A DNA stretch of 64,000 nucleotides, from the NCBI RefSeq assembly GCF_040581485.1, contig NC_090129.1:32784764-32848763 (forward strand). Reading direction: 5' to 3'. Position 1 is the first letter of the stretch; each line of letters opens with the position of its first letter. This document shows positions 12,092 to 23,900 of this stretch, in pieces. The notes under the pieces were generated by a model. It was given only the letters and a program-made list of their open reading frames with translations. It was not told where the DNA came from and did not search any database. A program made the position numbers and the translations under genes. The stretch is from Linepithema humile. Its lineage: Eukaryota > Arthropoda > Insecta > Hymenoptera > Formicidae.

Positions 12092-12642
12092 TTAAGCAAT
12101 TTACGCGTGACCTATGCATACTCTACGAGTCTTTCAGATTTCAATGTATAATCAGCTTGAATAAATCTCGAACAAAATTTTACTTCTATAGCCAAAGATC
12201 AAAACATTTTGTTTTGCAGAAGCACTGAATTATTGGAAATATAGTCTTATGTGTATCCAATTTTAGATATTTTTGCTGTACACACTAATATTGACCGAGC
12301 ATACTTGACCAAAGGGCAATTTTCTCGAATGGTATTGGTCGGTTTACACAAACATTTAGTCATCTGCAAAAAATGTCGTCGCAAAACCATTAAGAGAAAA
12401 AACTATTTAATATGTTGTCTGAGCTGTTAAAAAACAAATAAAAAGAAGCACCTGTGAGAAATTAAGCGTAAAACTTCTGAATAAATTTAAATAGAAAAAT
12501 TTAAAGGTTACTAAGTAACTGGAATTGTACGCACCTTATCTTATGAAAATCTCTACTTCTTTATTCTGTATCGTAGAAAATATTGCAAATATAATTTAAT
12601 AAAACAATTTTTGTAAGTAATAAATGTGTTAGAATCTGATAT

Positions 12643-12838
12643 TGTTATCGTGAAAGTTCTTTATTAATTAAAAGACAAATAAGGAAATAGTAATACAAAA
12701 TAAACGCTTGCGTACGGAGACCCGAACTATTTAGACCGAAGGACGCGAACAGACTAACTACGCGACGACGCATAACTGAAAATATAACGCTGTCCGAAAA
12801 ACAATAGAATGTATCAGTAGTAGCTCGCTCTCGTAACA
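12643..12838 (-). mobile_element. possible solo LTR
   Basis: A GC-richer 196-bp segment has TGTTA...TAACA termini. On the minus strand it starts TGTTACGAGAG and contains AATAAAGAAC near its end, as an LTR polyadenylation signal would. It interrupts sequence shared by the amidase units. No matching target duplication is obvious and no internal retroelement genes adjoin it, so the assignment is tentative. Confidence 0.4.
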
Positions 12839-13412
12839 CTTATCGATAACTTAATACCTCGCGCGTCGGCAAGATCTAATAGAGATTTGTAAAACTTACT
12901 TTAACAAAATGGAATAAAGCTCAATTAAAATTACAAAGAGAAAAAACGGCTCGAGAGTTATAATAAAATGTCACGCGTCTTTTTATGTATCTTAAATCTT
13001 TTATGTATTTACAATGTCGTCTTTGAAATAAATACAAACCTTTCGGTCAATCATTCAATTATTCTCAGAGTAAACGCAAAAATTTAAATTGCAATATTAT
13101 AATTTTAAAATACGTAGTTCAGTGCACCTCAAGACATAAATTGAGTGTCACGAAATTTACAAACTGAATTCATGCTATGAAACATATATCTAAAATAACT
13201 ATGAATCTTTGTAAGTTTTACTTTTATGAGAGAATTTCAATACATCAATTATTATTCTTTCAGTTAATTATACTTCTTAAATATAAAATATTATTAAGGT
13301 CATTACACGATCTAATAATATCACAACTAGATTACAATCGATGTGAGATCAAGATTAAACGTTAATACACGTCTATAAATAACATCACAAAAATTCGTGT
13401 AAAAGTCGTGTA

Positions 13413-13520
13413 ATATGAAATGTCGGATTTTACATTAGATTAATATAATAGAGCGGTTCCCAGCGTTGAGCAAAGCTGAGTATATAACGGTCCGGAGTAT
13501 ATAACGGTCGCAAAAGTGTT
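13413..13520 (+). repeat. interspersed repeat shared with a Myo6 intron
   Basis: This tract matches the reverse complement of 32870-32975 over about 100 bp, including GAAATGTCGGATTTTACAT. At its right end GAGTATATAACGGTC occurs twice in tandem. The family is unknown. Confidence 0.75.
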
Positions 13521-14079
13521 AAGATTTGTTACTAACAAGAAAGGTTTGGCAACCCGAATTTAAAAAAAAAATACAAGGTGAAAAGCGCAAAGTTCGCACT
13601 CACACAATTGAAACGGAGCAAGTACACACTTCAAAGAAAGAGTGAGATACCTGAGAACAATAGAGATTGATGGAGAAAATTTGTTACGAATTGCGATCAT
13701 ACGTGATTTTTTTTTTGTTACCGTTAATCCGCAGTTTGACTTTGTTTTCTAAAAAAATTTTTTTAAACTAATCGCACAGGTGTCGGCCTGTTGCGTGTAC
13801 TTTTGTTTTGTGTGATAAATAAACTATTCTGTTCAAGCCCAGTAAATGTATTAAATTAATTGACTACATATACGAACTTTTATTCCAACATAATTTAATG
13901 TAATTATGTAATTACGTAATTTGTAATTATTTTTAACATTATTATTTATTAAAATAACAATGTAATTCAGCGATACTTGTCAGTGAAAATTATTTTCAGC
14001 TGTAATAAACCAATAAATTTTATATTCAATTAACATAATATGCAATGTGTTAGATAAGTAACGTTTATTCTATAGAACA

Positions 14080-17039
14080 ATGCTGCTAAAAGTACGCGTG
14101 CCATTTAGTATCGTAAACGTCGTACATCGAGTACTAAACTGGATCTTCTTGTTCGTCTACAAGAAATCATCACAAAATATACCACCTGCAACGAATCCTT
14201 TATTTACATTAAGCGCTACTACGCTAGCTAAAAAAATTAGACAAAGAGAGGTGAGTGTACTCATGACACTTTTACGGTGACATTTTAGTTGTCGTACTAT
14301 ACTTTTTTTATAGTATACACTATAAAATTTTTTTACAACGGTTAAATTTTATTATAATTAAATGCAATTTACTGTATATTTTATTAAAATAACAAAAATT
14401 GTTTATCCATAAAAACTAGATAACAAGCTACGAGGTAGTGAACGAATATATAGAGCGAATTAAGGAAGTGAATCGTCATTTAAATGCCGTTGTTGACAAT
14501 CGATTCGAGGATGCCATAATTGAGGCAAAAATCTGCGACGAACAATTAAAAACTGAAAAATTTGATACCGAAACTTTAGAAAAGGAAAAGCCACTTTTTG
14601 GTGTGCCGTTAACTATCAAAGAAGCTATCGCTGTCAAAGGTACAAATAATTTGTATTCTTATAAAAATATCTCAATAATTCACTACGAAACAGCTCGTTA
14701 ATGAACGTGATTGCACCCTAACAAATCTTATTTTAAAAAGATGCAAAGATAACTGCTTGGAATATTTAGTCATTGACTTAATCGCGTTATAGGATGCAGT
14801 TATACTGGTGGCATTTTAAATCGCAAAGAGATAAAAGCAACTTACGACGCACCGATCATCGAATTGATCCGAAATTCTGGCGGAATCCTTGTATGCGTCA
14901 CAAACACTCCAGAATGGTGTAGCGGATTAGATACCATGAATCCATTGTACGGACGTACCTATAATGCTTACGATAATAGATTTACGGTCGGCGGATCATC
15001 TGGCGGAGAGGTAATTCAGTTATAATAACGTATACATGTAACTTACCGTAACTAAGTTGTACAGTTATCCTTTCGATTTAAGTCAAGATCAAAATGTCTC
15101 ATATTTACAAGCAAAAGATACGCTATTGCTCATTTACGACTCTTATCCAAAATATTTTCTTATCTTGTAGAAAATGCATTGATAAACGCATCTCTGTTCA
15201 ATATTTGTCGTGTGTTCTACATTAAAAATTATTATTTACATAAAAAATAATCTCATAAGCTATATAAAAATTTAAAAAAATAAAATTTAAAAAAAAATTT
15301 TAAACAATTTCTTGTTGAAGGCTGCATTACTCGGAGCAGGTGCTTCTTTGATTGGAATTGGTTCGGATTTAGCTGGTTCCATACGATTACCAGCTATGTT
15401 CAATGGTATTTTCGGATTCAAACCTACGGCTGGTAAATTATTCGTTTTTTAATCTGAGCGTTTCAACTTTTTCATTGACTTTAATTTAATGAACTTGATC
15501 TTTCAAAATGTTAAATATTTATAATTTAAAACAAAGAGAGAAAAAAAATAAAGAAAAAAAACTGCATATTAATTTATTGCGTAATTTCTTTTTTGGTCTT
15601 GCAGGAATTATTCCAACTGAAGGACACCTACCAAGGTGCGAGGATATAGCCTATCTAAAACTTCTGAACTTAGGTCCAATGACGAGATACGCAGAAGACC
15701 TCGATCTGTTAATGAAAGCACTAACGTCAAAATGTGAACATAACTTGCGTTTGGATGTGCCGGTGGACTTGAAGCAATTAAAGGTCTACTATCTGCAAGC
15801 CTTGGACAATACGTTAGGCTTGTTGCCGATATCGTCGGAAATTAAAGAATGTATATTGATGGCCGCGAATCATTTCAAAAACCATAATATTCATACGGAG
15901 CAGGTACGGTATTTTTACCACGTACGTTTAGTATATTTACGCAAATAACTTAACATGTTACTTAACGTTGTAGTTACCAATAGAATGGCCAACAACTGTC
16001 ATTGAAATTACATTGGCTGCACTTTTCAGTGTAAAGGATACTTATTCCCTACTAAAAGACATAAACGATCCCATGGTATGTAAATTTAATTTAACAAAAA
16101 ATAATTTTCATTGAAATTCAGTGTTTCGTTAATCTAAAATCCCATCTCCGATACGACAGAGAAGAAAAGTTGAATTAATATTTGACACATAAAAATATTA
16201 TTGAAATGTTATTTTTCGATTAAAGTGCAATCTGCTTATTTTTTTGACATTATAAGACATAAATATTATTATGAATAACGTTTGACGATTGTCGATAAAT
16301 AAAAATATTTAACTACTTTTATGTATGCAAATGTAAAATTCGGCTTTACACCCTATCGTCCTATCAATCTTATCGTTGCTGCAGATCTACAAGTATATAA
16401 TCACCGAATTTGGGAAATCTCTGCTCGGCATGTCGTCCTACACGAAACAAATGCTTTTTAACTCCATGATCCTACAGAAACGTGTTCCATTTTCGACGTC
16501 AGACTTATCATATTACACAAAAAAGGGAGAATTACTTCGACAAAAGTTACTGGTTAGTGGCCCGAACGTTAATTACATAATATACAAACCGGTTCTTGAA
16601 CACCATTATTAACGAATTTTTTTCATCTCTTTTTTTGCAGGATTTGTTAGGAGAGAACGGGGTATTTATTTGTCCAACTTTCCGAAGCTCGGAAATTTTT
16701 GCAAATCTTATCCTATGCGAATCACTGAACGCTGCGTATTGCGCTATATTCAATGTTCTCGGCTTTCCCGCAATACAAGTGCCAATGGGACTCAATCGCG
16801 ATGGATTACCTATCGGTGTTCAGGTAAATTACTGATATAAGATTTCTTTTTCCTTCTCTTTTTCTCCCCCCTCCCCTTCTCTCTTTCTCTCTTTTTCTCT
16901 CAGACAATTTATTTAGCAGTATATTCAATTGCAGGTGATAGCAGCGCCTTATCAAGATCGCCTTTGCTTGGTGGTTGCAAAAGAACTGGAAAGTGCTTTT
17001 GGCGGCTGGACACCGCCGTCGGCAGCGGTAGTCCAATAA
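14080..17039 (+). CDS. FAAH2: fatty-acid amide hydrolase 2-like, copy 2
   Basis: Exons: 14080-14250, 14420-14639, 14793-15010, 15321-15432, 15605-15903, 15974-16075, 16385-16552, 16641-16823 and 16935-17039. They give 525 residues with all junction phases intact. The triad is conserved: Lys124 in FGVPLTIKE, Ser199 in GGSSGGE and Ser223 in GSDLAGSIR. The N-terminal hydrophobic segment is present. This is the most diverged of the three. Exon 3 has changes around residues 163-184 (ILVCVTNTPEWCSGLD, then NPLYGR) where copies 1 and 3 read IPVCVTNTPEL. The C-terminus ends in VVQ rather than ARD. It is still expected to be an active serine hydrolase. A shift in substrate preference is possible but only inferred. 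Confidence 0.95.
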
Positions 17040-18447
17040 CAAACTGTTAATCGCTCTTAATTCATTTTATAAATAACCGATACAGTTATTTCACATTTGC
17101 TAAAAAAAGTGAAGAATGAAATCTGCAGTAACAGTCAACATAAGTCTAAAGCTATGTATAACAAGTTGCTTCCCTAATCTCTTGCAGGCACATGTACTTT
17201 TGTACTTGTGTTTTGCGTTTTCGAAAAATCTGATTTTTAGGTGTAAGAAAATTTGTTAATGTATTAGCAATTATTTTGCGGTGAATAGACATTGGTTGTG
17301 CTCAGAAAATAATAATAGTTATATAATTATTTAATAAAAATGACCTGTAATTACTTTCTATATAGATTATACATGTTTTTTTCCACAGTGAATGTTTCAA
17401 GATTTATCTATTTTATAAATAATAGTCATCTCACCGTTTTGTTTTCCGCATAATCAATAAATGCATATTTAACGATCGCTCATAAGCTTTGACATAACTT
17501 ATCTAATACATTTGAATTATGAATTTACTCTGTACATGTGAAATGTTTCGCTTACGCGATTATTACTAGTTTAAAAAGATTCAAAAAACCGATTGCGAAA
17601 AGAACCATTATAAACTCATTATTATTCAGTGCACCAAATGGCTATCGTGCAGTAAGTTTTTAAAAAAGTCATGTCATTACGTTTATTCGAAGCTTCGTAA
17701 TGCGAAACTCAATAGAAATAAAATTGTGAAACATTGTGCTGACATCACGTAAGTATCATTCATAATATAATGCGTGCATTATTTTAAAAATTCTTTGAAG
17801 TTTAATAGTTTCAAATTCTATTTTATGGTTAGTGATTGCCAGGTAATATTTTTTATATATAATATATTAACGATTGTGTTTTACATCAGGCGTAAAATGT
17901 TTTCTAATATACATGTATTCTGTTTTTAAATCAAATACATGTTTTTTGTTGCTGAAAACTTATTAATGTACATCTATCAATGTAATATATTTTTAATATA
18001 TAATTATTAATATATGCAGTAATCATGTAAGATATGTATTAATATTAATAAATTATCTCTTTTGGTATGAAATTGATCTTATTTTCGTTTAAGCATAACC
18101 ATTTAAAATTTTTCATACAATAGAGTTCTAATGGTATTGTAGGGATCAGTAATGTCTATCAGTAATATTAATTTATTATTATTAATATAGCAACTGTGTG
18201 TAATTTAAATGTTTTTTTTTTTTAATAACTTTATTTTTGTCAGTTAATATCATAATATTTTAGTAACTCAATTACAACATACATAATTAATTAACTAGTT
18301 AATTATTATCACAATATCTAAATAAGTAGTACAACTTACGTCATTATTTATTATTGTCAATATTTTTAAACTACTTCTAATAGCAGCTTGCTGTAACCAT
18401 TTCCATGCAGATTGAATAGTATTTATTTACGATATAATTTCTGAATA
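17040..18447. other. 3' flank of FAAH2 copy 2, no gene
   Basis: AT-rich. The stretch from 17100 to about 18030 matches the flank after copy 3. I see no gene; the copy-2 transcript's 3' UTR should lie in its first part. Beyond 18030 the DNA is unique and featureless up to the MITE at 18456. Confidence 0.6.
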
Positions 18448-18455
18448 ATCTAATG

Positions 18456-18858
18456 CAGCGCTCGGAATTAGTTGCACATTTCGGGCCGATTCTGGAGACG
18501 ACGCCTTTTGTTCCCAATAGCTCTGGCGCAAAAGCGTTTTATATAAGAAATAGGCTCGGTTGTTGAGGCATCTCTCAGAAAATAGTAATATTTTTTTTGC
18601 TACATAAATAATGTTTATTTACATTAATAATTAAATATGTATATATTATGTATTAATGAAAATAAAAATTATTTATGTAGTAAAGAAAATGTTATGATTT
18701 TCTGAGAGATGCCTAAACAATCCAGCCTATTTCTAATATAAAACGCTCCTGAGCCAGAGCTATCGGCGGCTCGGCCGCCAGCGGCCGGGCGGTACCGGCG
18801 GAACAGGAGGCGTCGTCTCCTGAATCGGCACGAAATGTGCAACTAATTCCGAGCGCTG
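18456..18858. mobile_element. hAT-like foldback MITE, perfect 8-bp target duplication
   Basis: Same family as 7512-7941: CAGCGCTCGGAATTAG...CTAATTCCGAGCGCTG in 403 bp. It is flanked by identical ATCTAATG at 18448-18455 and 18859-18866. The left arm has lost a GC-rich block that the right arm retains (18765-18805), so the hairpin has a bulge. Confidence 0.9.
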
Positions 18859-19162
18859 ATCTAATGTATAGGAGATAGAAGATTGGACCATAGGATCTCA
18901 TTGACAGGGTATCGAGAGATCTTTCAATCCCTCCAGGCGGTTTTTCGAAATTCGTAAATTTTTGAAAAAGTTTGGGGTGTTGGGGGTTATAGGTCGCCAT
19001 CATTTTTCGTTTGAAACCGAGTACCTACGTCGATGCGTCTCGTTGAGACAAGCAACTTTGGTCCTATAAACATATAGCGGACAACGAATATTTACGGAGT
19101 TATAGCTCTTTTTCGTCGTCGATTTTTTGGTTATCGGGGCCTAGAACTCGGAAACTATAGGA

Positions 19163-20157
19163 CAGAGCTCGGCGTTAGTTGCACATTTCGGCTCGATTTT
19201 TGAGACGACGCGTCGCGACGCCTGCCGCTCTCCCAGCACCGCACGGACGCTGACGGCCGAGCCGCCGATAGCCTTGATTAAGGAGCGTCTGTGTAACAAA
19301 TAGACTGATGATGAGCGAGCACCTTTCAGAAAATAAAATTTTAAGTTAATAAAATTTTAGATGCATCGTGTTATGCACGTCATCGAACTTTTGGTCTTAG
19401 AATTTTCTCCATGTTTGGGTCCACATACTTATGTAAATGCTGTTTCTCTAAAATAAATTTAATAAAAACGGAAAAACGTTCTTTAAGCGATGCATCATTA
19501 TCCTCTCTAATGCGAATTAATTCTTCTTCTATTTCTGTGGATATATCATCCTTAGTAAAATTGTGCAAACGACCAAAAAGATCTCATGACAATTATTAAA
19601 CTGATTATTTCGATTTTTTTCAATTTATTCAATTTCTTTATTTATTTTTCTTTTATTATGTTATATATAAAATTTCCTGCCAAGTTATATTTATATAGAT
19701 ATTATATTATCTATGTTATTTTTTAGTGGAATAGGCCTACTGGGGACACCAATTTAAAAAAAACGCATTTACAATAGTACCTCAAGGGTAATGTGGAAAA
19801 CTATTTATTTCTAATTAAAAAACTATAAAATTTTTATTAAAAAGTTAAATTTTTTAATAATTTAATTTATTTTAATTATTTTTATTTTTTAAATATTATA
19901 TATTATTGTCTAGGTAAATTATTATTATGAATGTAATAAAGATATTTAATTATAATTAGTGAAAATAAATATTATTTTTTTTATAACAAAGAAAATTTTA
20001 TTTTCTGAAAGTTGCCCGCTCATCATCAGCCTATTTGTTACATAGACGCTCCTCAAGGCTATCGGCGGCTCGGCCGCCAATGGCCGCGCGGTAGTGGGAG
20101 AGCGGGAGGTGTCGTCTCAAGAATCGAGCCGAAATGTGCAACTAACGCCGAGCTCTG
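19163..20157. mobile_element. larger relative of the hAT-like MITE
   Basis: It starts CAGAGCTCGGCGTTAG and ends CTAACGCCGAGCTCTG, with long inverted arms related to but distinct from those of the 18456 element. The AT-rich interior has a 62-codon minus-strand frame (19380-19568) without a recognised transposase domain. The sequence right after its end (20158-20165) is ATCTAATG, the same octamer that flanks the neighbouring MITE. The octamer before it is different. Confidence 0.75.
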
Positions 20158-21415
20158 ATCTAATGTCTTGAAAATGATATAATATATCAAACTCTTTTGG
20201 CAAGAAATTAACCATACATTCTTCTAAAATTACCTCTGTTGTATTTCGAAAAATAAGCATTGTCAAAGAATCGTACCAAGATTTTTTTACAATTATCGTT
20301 CTTATCTCTTTCTTCATGAATTTCCTTTTTTTCTATGCATACTAATGCAACTCAAAATTAAAATAAGTAGAATACTGTGCCTTAAAATATCCAAGTGTTG
20401 TGTGATTTATTATAATAACATTATATTGGTTCATAAGTGATTCAGTGTAGCAGCGCGCCAAGTTTTTTTGCATAAAATATTTTTTTAATTTTTATTGGCG
20501 TCAATTTTTTTATAAATATAAAAATAATCAAAAAATGTTGTGCTGTCAAAGATACAAATAATTCGTATTCTTATGAAAATATCTAAAAATAATTCAAACA
20601 ACTTGTTATTCAACATGATTGCACGCTAAGAATTATTTTCTTATTTTAAAAAACTGCAAAGATAACATGTGAACAAAAATTCATTTTAAACATTTAATTA
20701 TAAACTAATATTTAACAAGTTATTATTTTTCTAATTTAAAATTACTTTTTTTTAAAGTATAATCCAATTACAAATTATTATTTAAACATTTCAAACATTT
20801 TCTGAATCAATATCAACGTGAAATATTATTTTAATCATACTGCCCAGACAACACAGCATATCCAAAAGACGTCCAGAGGATATCCTGAAGACGTTTTTGG
20901 AACGACAGGACATCCTCTGGGTATCATTTGGATGTATTTTGGACATGTTTGCTGTCTGTATGAAATATAATTTAATATTTTGAATTAATGAATCGAATAA
21001 AAATTTATTGCGCAAAAATAGTTATTTTCAATGTCTCAATTATTCAGTTGCGATCAATTAATATTTAGTTTTATTTAATCTTACAAATAATTGTAAAAAT
21101 CAAGTTTTGTTTTGAGACTTTGTGATTATTACATAGTCTTAAATAAAAAACGTAATTGTTATGTTATGCATTGTAATGTATTGAATAACAATGTTTTCTG
21201 TCCATAAATCAAACATTTAATTTGTGTTATTATGCGTCTTCTGAACATCATTATTGACAGCTCATTCACAGATAGCATTCGATGACACTCCCCACCAAGA
21301 ATATGTTAAAACCTCATGCGCAGACGTTCTTATACCTAGTTTGCTTTGGCACGCATCAATAACATGTAGTCGATGTTACGACTTGAAAAACGACTCATTG
21401 TACAAGTCGCTCGGT
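20158..21415. other. left part of duplication unit 3
   Basis: From about 20430 this matches 1170-1900. No gene. It includes the small foldback at 20838-20962. Confidence 0.6.
20838..20962. repeat. short foldback repeat, GGATGTC-type
   Basis: Imperfect inverted ends (CAGACAACACAGCATATCC against CAGACAGCAAACATGTCC on the other strand) surround reiterated GACGTCC/GGATATCC/GGATGTATT motifs. It interrupts sequence that is continuous in unit 1 near 1560. A related element lies at 49141-49253. Confidence 0.7.
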
Positions 21416-21417
21416 AA

Positions 21418-21650
21418 TCAGTGAAATTATCGGATCGGCGCGCGTTTGCAAATTTGTGTGTTTACGAGTATACGATTTTTCAGTGTTCCATAAAGACAAA
21501 AAAATACATCATCAGATAGATTCAAGAAAACTCGAATGCAATCTTACGGGCATTTTTCTACTCTTCTCAAAAATTTTCTGGCTCCGAAAAAATAAGAGTT
21601 GTTGCTAGTAAGATCTGCTGCTCATCAAAATTGACATCGCTGCTTAAACA
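21418..21650 (+). promoter_or_regulatory. putative promoter and noncoding first exon, FAAH2 copy 3
   Basis: Third copy of the conserved block, with initiator-like TCAGTG at 21418-21423 and donor ACA|GTATGT after 21650. The partner acceptor is TTCTACAG just before AACA-ATG at 26320. Inferred as for copies 1 and 2. Confidence 0.5.
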
Positions 21651-23900
21651 GTATGTACCGGCTTTGAAAATTATAAAACAATCCTTTATTCTAGAAATTT
21701 TACTATTTTACTGAGTAATAACAATTTTCCTTTACTACGACGCAGTTAAAGAAAACTTATTTTGCATAAAAAATACAAAGAAATCACTAAACGCTTCATC
21801 AAAATACCAAATGTACAATACAAAAGCTAAGACATTATGTAGGTTATCGTATCGTTTCTGCAAATAGATAACGAAACTTATACTTTTAAATAGATAACAT
21901 TTATATACGTACAATTTTTATCATCTAATTGTACATTACGTGCATTACAAAATAAGTATATGACAATTAAGAAGACGTTATCGATAACAATTTTTAATAA
22001 ATGATAAGTGCAAATATATTTGCAAATGCGTAAATTATACTGTTAATATTAAATATTAAAATCTACATTTCTTATTACATTTTTTACGTATATGAGTTCA
22101 TGCCAAAGATAATTTCTTGTTGACCTATAAATTACTCTTTTATCTAATCAGCTTGAATGAATTTCGAAATTTTACTTCTGTAATTGGTGATGATAAATGT
22201 ATGCTACATACTGTTTCGCAAAAGAATTGAATTATTAAAAAGATGCGTAGTCTTATGTATGCTCGGCTTAAGTTATTTTCGCTGTACATATCAAACTAAT
22301 ATTGATCGTGCATACTTGCATACTTGACCAAAGAGCAATGTTCTCGAATTCGGCTTACACGTATATATAGTCAGCTGCAGAAAATATCGTCGCAAAACCA
22401 TTGAGAGGAAGAACTATTTATATTGTCTAAGCTATTGAAAAATAAATGGAAAACAACGCCTATGAGAAATTAAACGTAAAAAAAAAAAATAAATCTCTAC
22501 AAAAATAAGTTAAAAAAAAAATAAAACATTTCTCGACAGAGATTTTTTTTTTTTTTTTAAACGAAAATTTCTGAATAAATTTGAATAGAGTTAAGTTTAT
22601 GATATAATTAATAGCCTGCGAATATTGCTACAAAATATATTACTATTAAAATTAATAGTAAACATAATGTTATTTTGTCTGCATTATATTTGATTACTTC
22701 CATGATGTTATGTCTGCGTTATGCTTAATTACTTCCGAATATCAGATATTGCTCTATGCGATCAAGCATTTTTTTAAACAAAATTAAATTGTTGCTTAAA
22801 TGACCGTAATATACTTACTACTTTTTTTCTAAACATTACATTTGCTAATTTTTTTCATGTTTTCACAATTTTTTAACTTTTCACTTCTTCGATCTTGTTT
22901 AACGGAACAACAAAAATTTAATATTGCGTCTATATCTTTACATAATCTTACAATATTACATCTAGATTAAAATCGTGGATGTCAATACACACCTAAATAA
23001 CATTACGTCAACATGTCTTGTGTTTGATAAAAACTATTATGTATGTGATTATTATCACTTTAAAAAAACCTCCACGACTGTTTGCTAACGTCTTCATGGA
23101 CACATTATTATTCAATACGTAGACCAATCATGCGATGGTCTAAGAACGTGTTTGTTACGTATATTTGGAGCTTCGTGAATGTGCATCGTGACACGAAAGT
23201 CAATACTAAGATTGGACCACCTATTGTTATATTAGTGTCCATAACAAGTAGCACGATGGTGATTTTAAAATTTGTTACGCAACTTCGGGTACTAACTCGA
23301 TGATAAACATTGTGAATTATTCAATTAGCACGTGTTGTCTTTTATGTGCCGTTTTTTTATTGTCGTACGCATCAGAGAAATCAGATTAAATTTTTAATTA
23401 AGAATAGATACTAGTCACTGCTTATTAATTTTTTTAGTATTTATAAAACATGCTATTTGTTTCTGGTTTGTGATATAGATTTTTGCAATATTTAAAAGAA
23501 TTATATATTATATTCTTGATTATATTCTTGAATTATATTCTTATAATTATATTCTGAGAAAATTATTAAAATTTATTATCTAATTAAGCAAGACTTTTAA
23601 ATTAATATTATATTTTTATTAATTTTTTTATAAAAAAATTATATTTACGAAAATATAGTAGATAAAAGTTCGCAAGTGTGATCTTTAAACTGCGAAGATT
23701 AGAAAACAACAAGTTTTATAACTCAATTCGAAGAATAATTAGAATGTAAATGGAAAAACATCAAGAATTATACATCGTATAAGATTTAATAGCCTCAAAG
23801 TTACAATTGAGATATATTAAAGTTATAAAGTTAATCGCCGTGCAATTATGTTTGTAATTACACAAAATTAGAAATAGGCTAAGGCTAATTAAAATTTATG

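Larger units (their letters stand above)
9066..14075 (+). other. putative first intron of FAAH2 copy 2, expanded
   Basis: About 5 kb, AT-rich. Relative to copy 1 it has a 2.6-kb insertion between about 9500 and 12125, including the TTAA-flanked element at 11005-12091. It also has an LTR-like insert at 12643-12838 and part of the inverted-repeat element (13531-13960). The tract 12140-12470 is a decayed match of 2740-3095. Between 9540 and 10540 I see nothing recognisable. Confidence 0.5.
7330..18030 (+). repeat. segmental duplication unit 2 (FAAH2 copy 2)
   Basis: The unit starts where 7330-7500 matches 1490-1650. It runs through the conserved promoter block (8700-9290), a 5-kb first intron swollen by insertions, the amidase (14080-17039) and a 3' flank to about 18030. 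That flank matches the one after copy 3 (29500-30210). Confidence 0.75.

Noticed and set aside
12645..12839. 64-codon minus-strand frame as a gene
   Set aside because: It coincides with the LTR-like insert and its stops coincide with the LTR ends, so it is a by-product of that sequence.
19380..19568. 62-codon minus-strand frame as a hAT transposase fragment
   Set aside because: It lies inside a hAT-like element, but I can identify no hAT dimerisation or catalytic motif in it.
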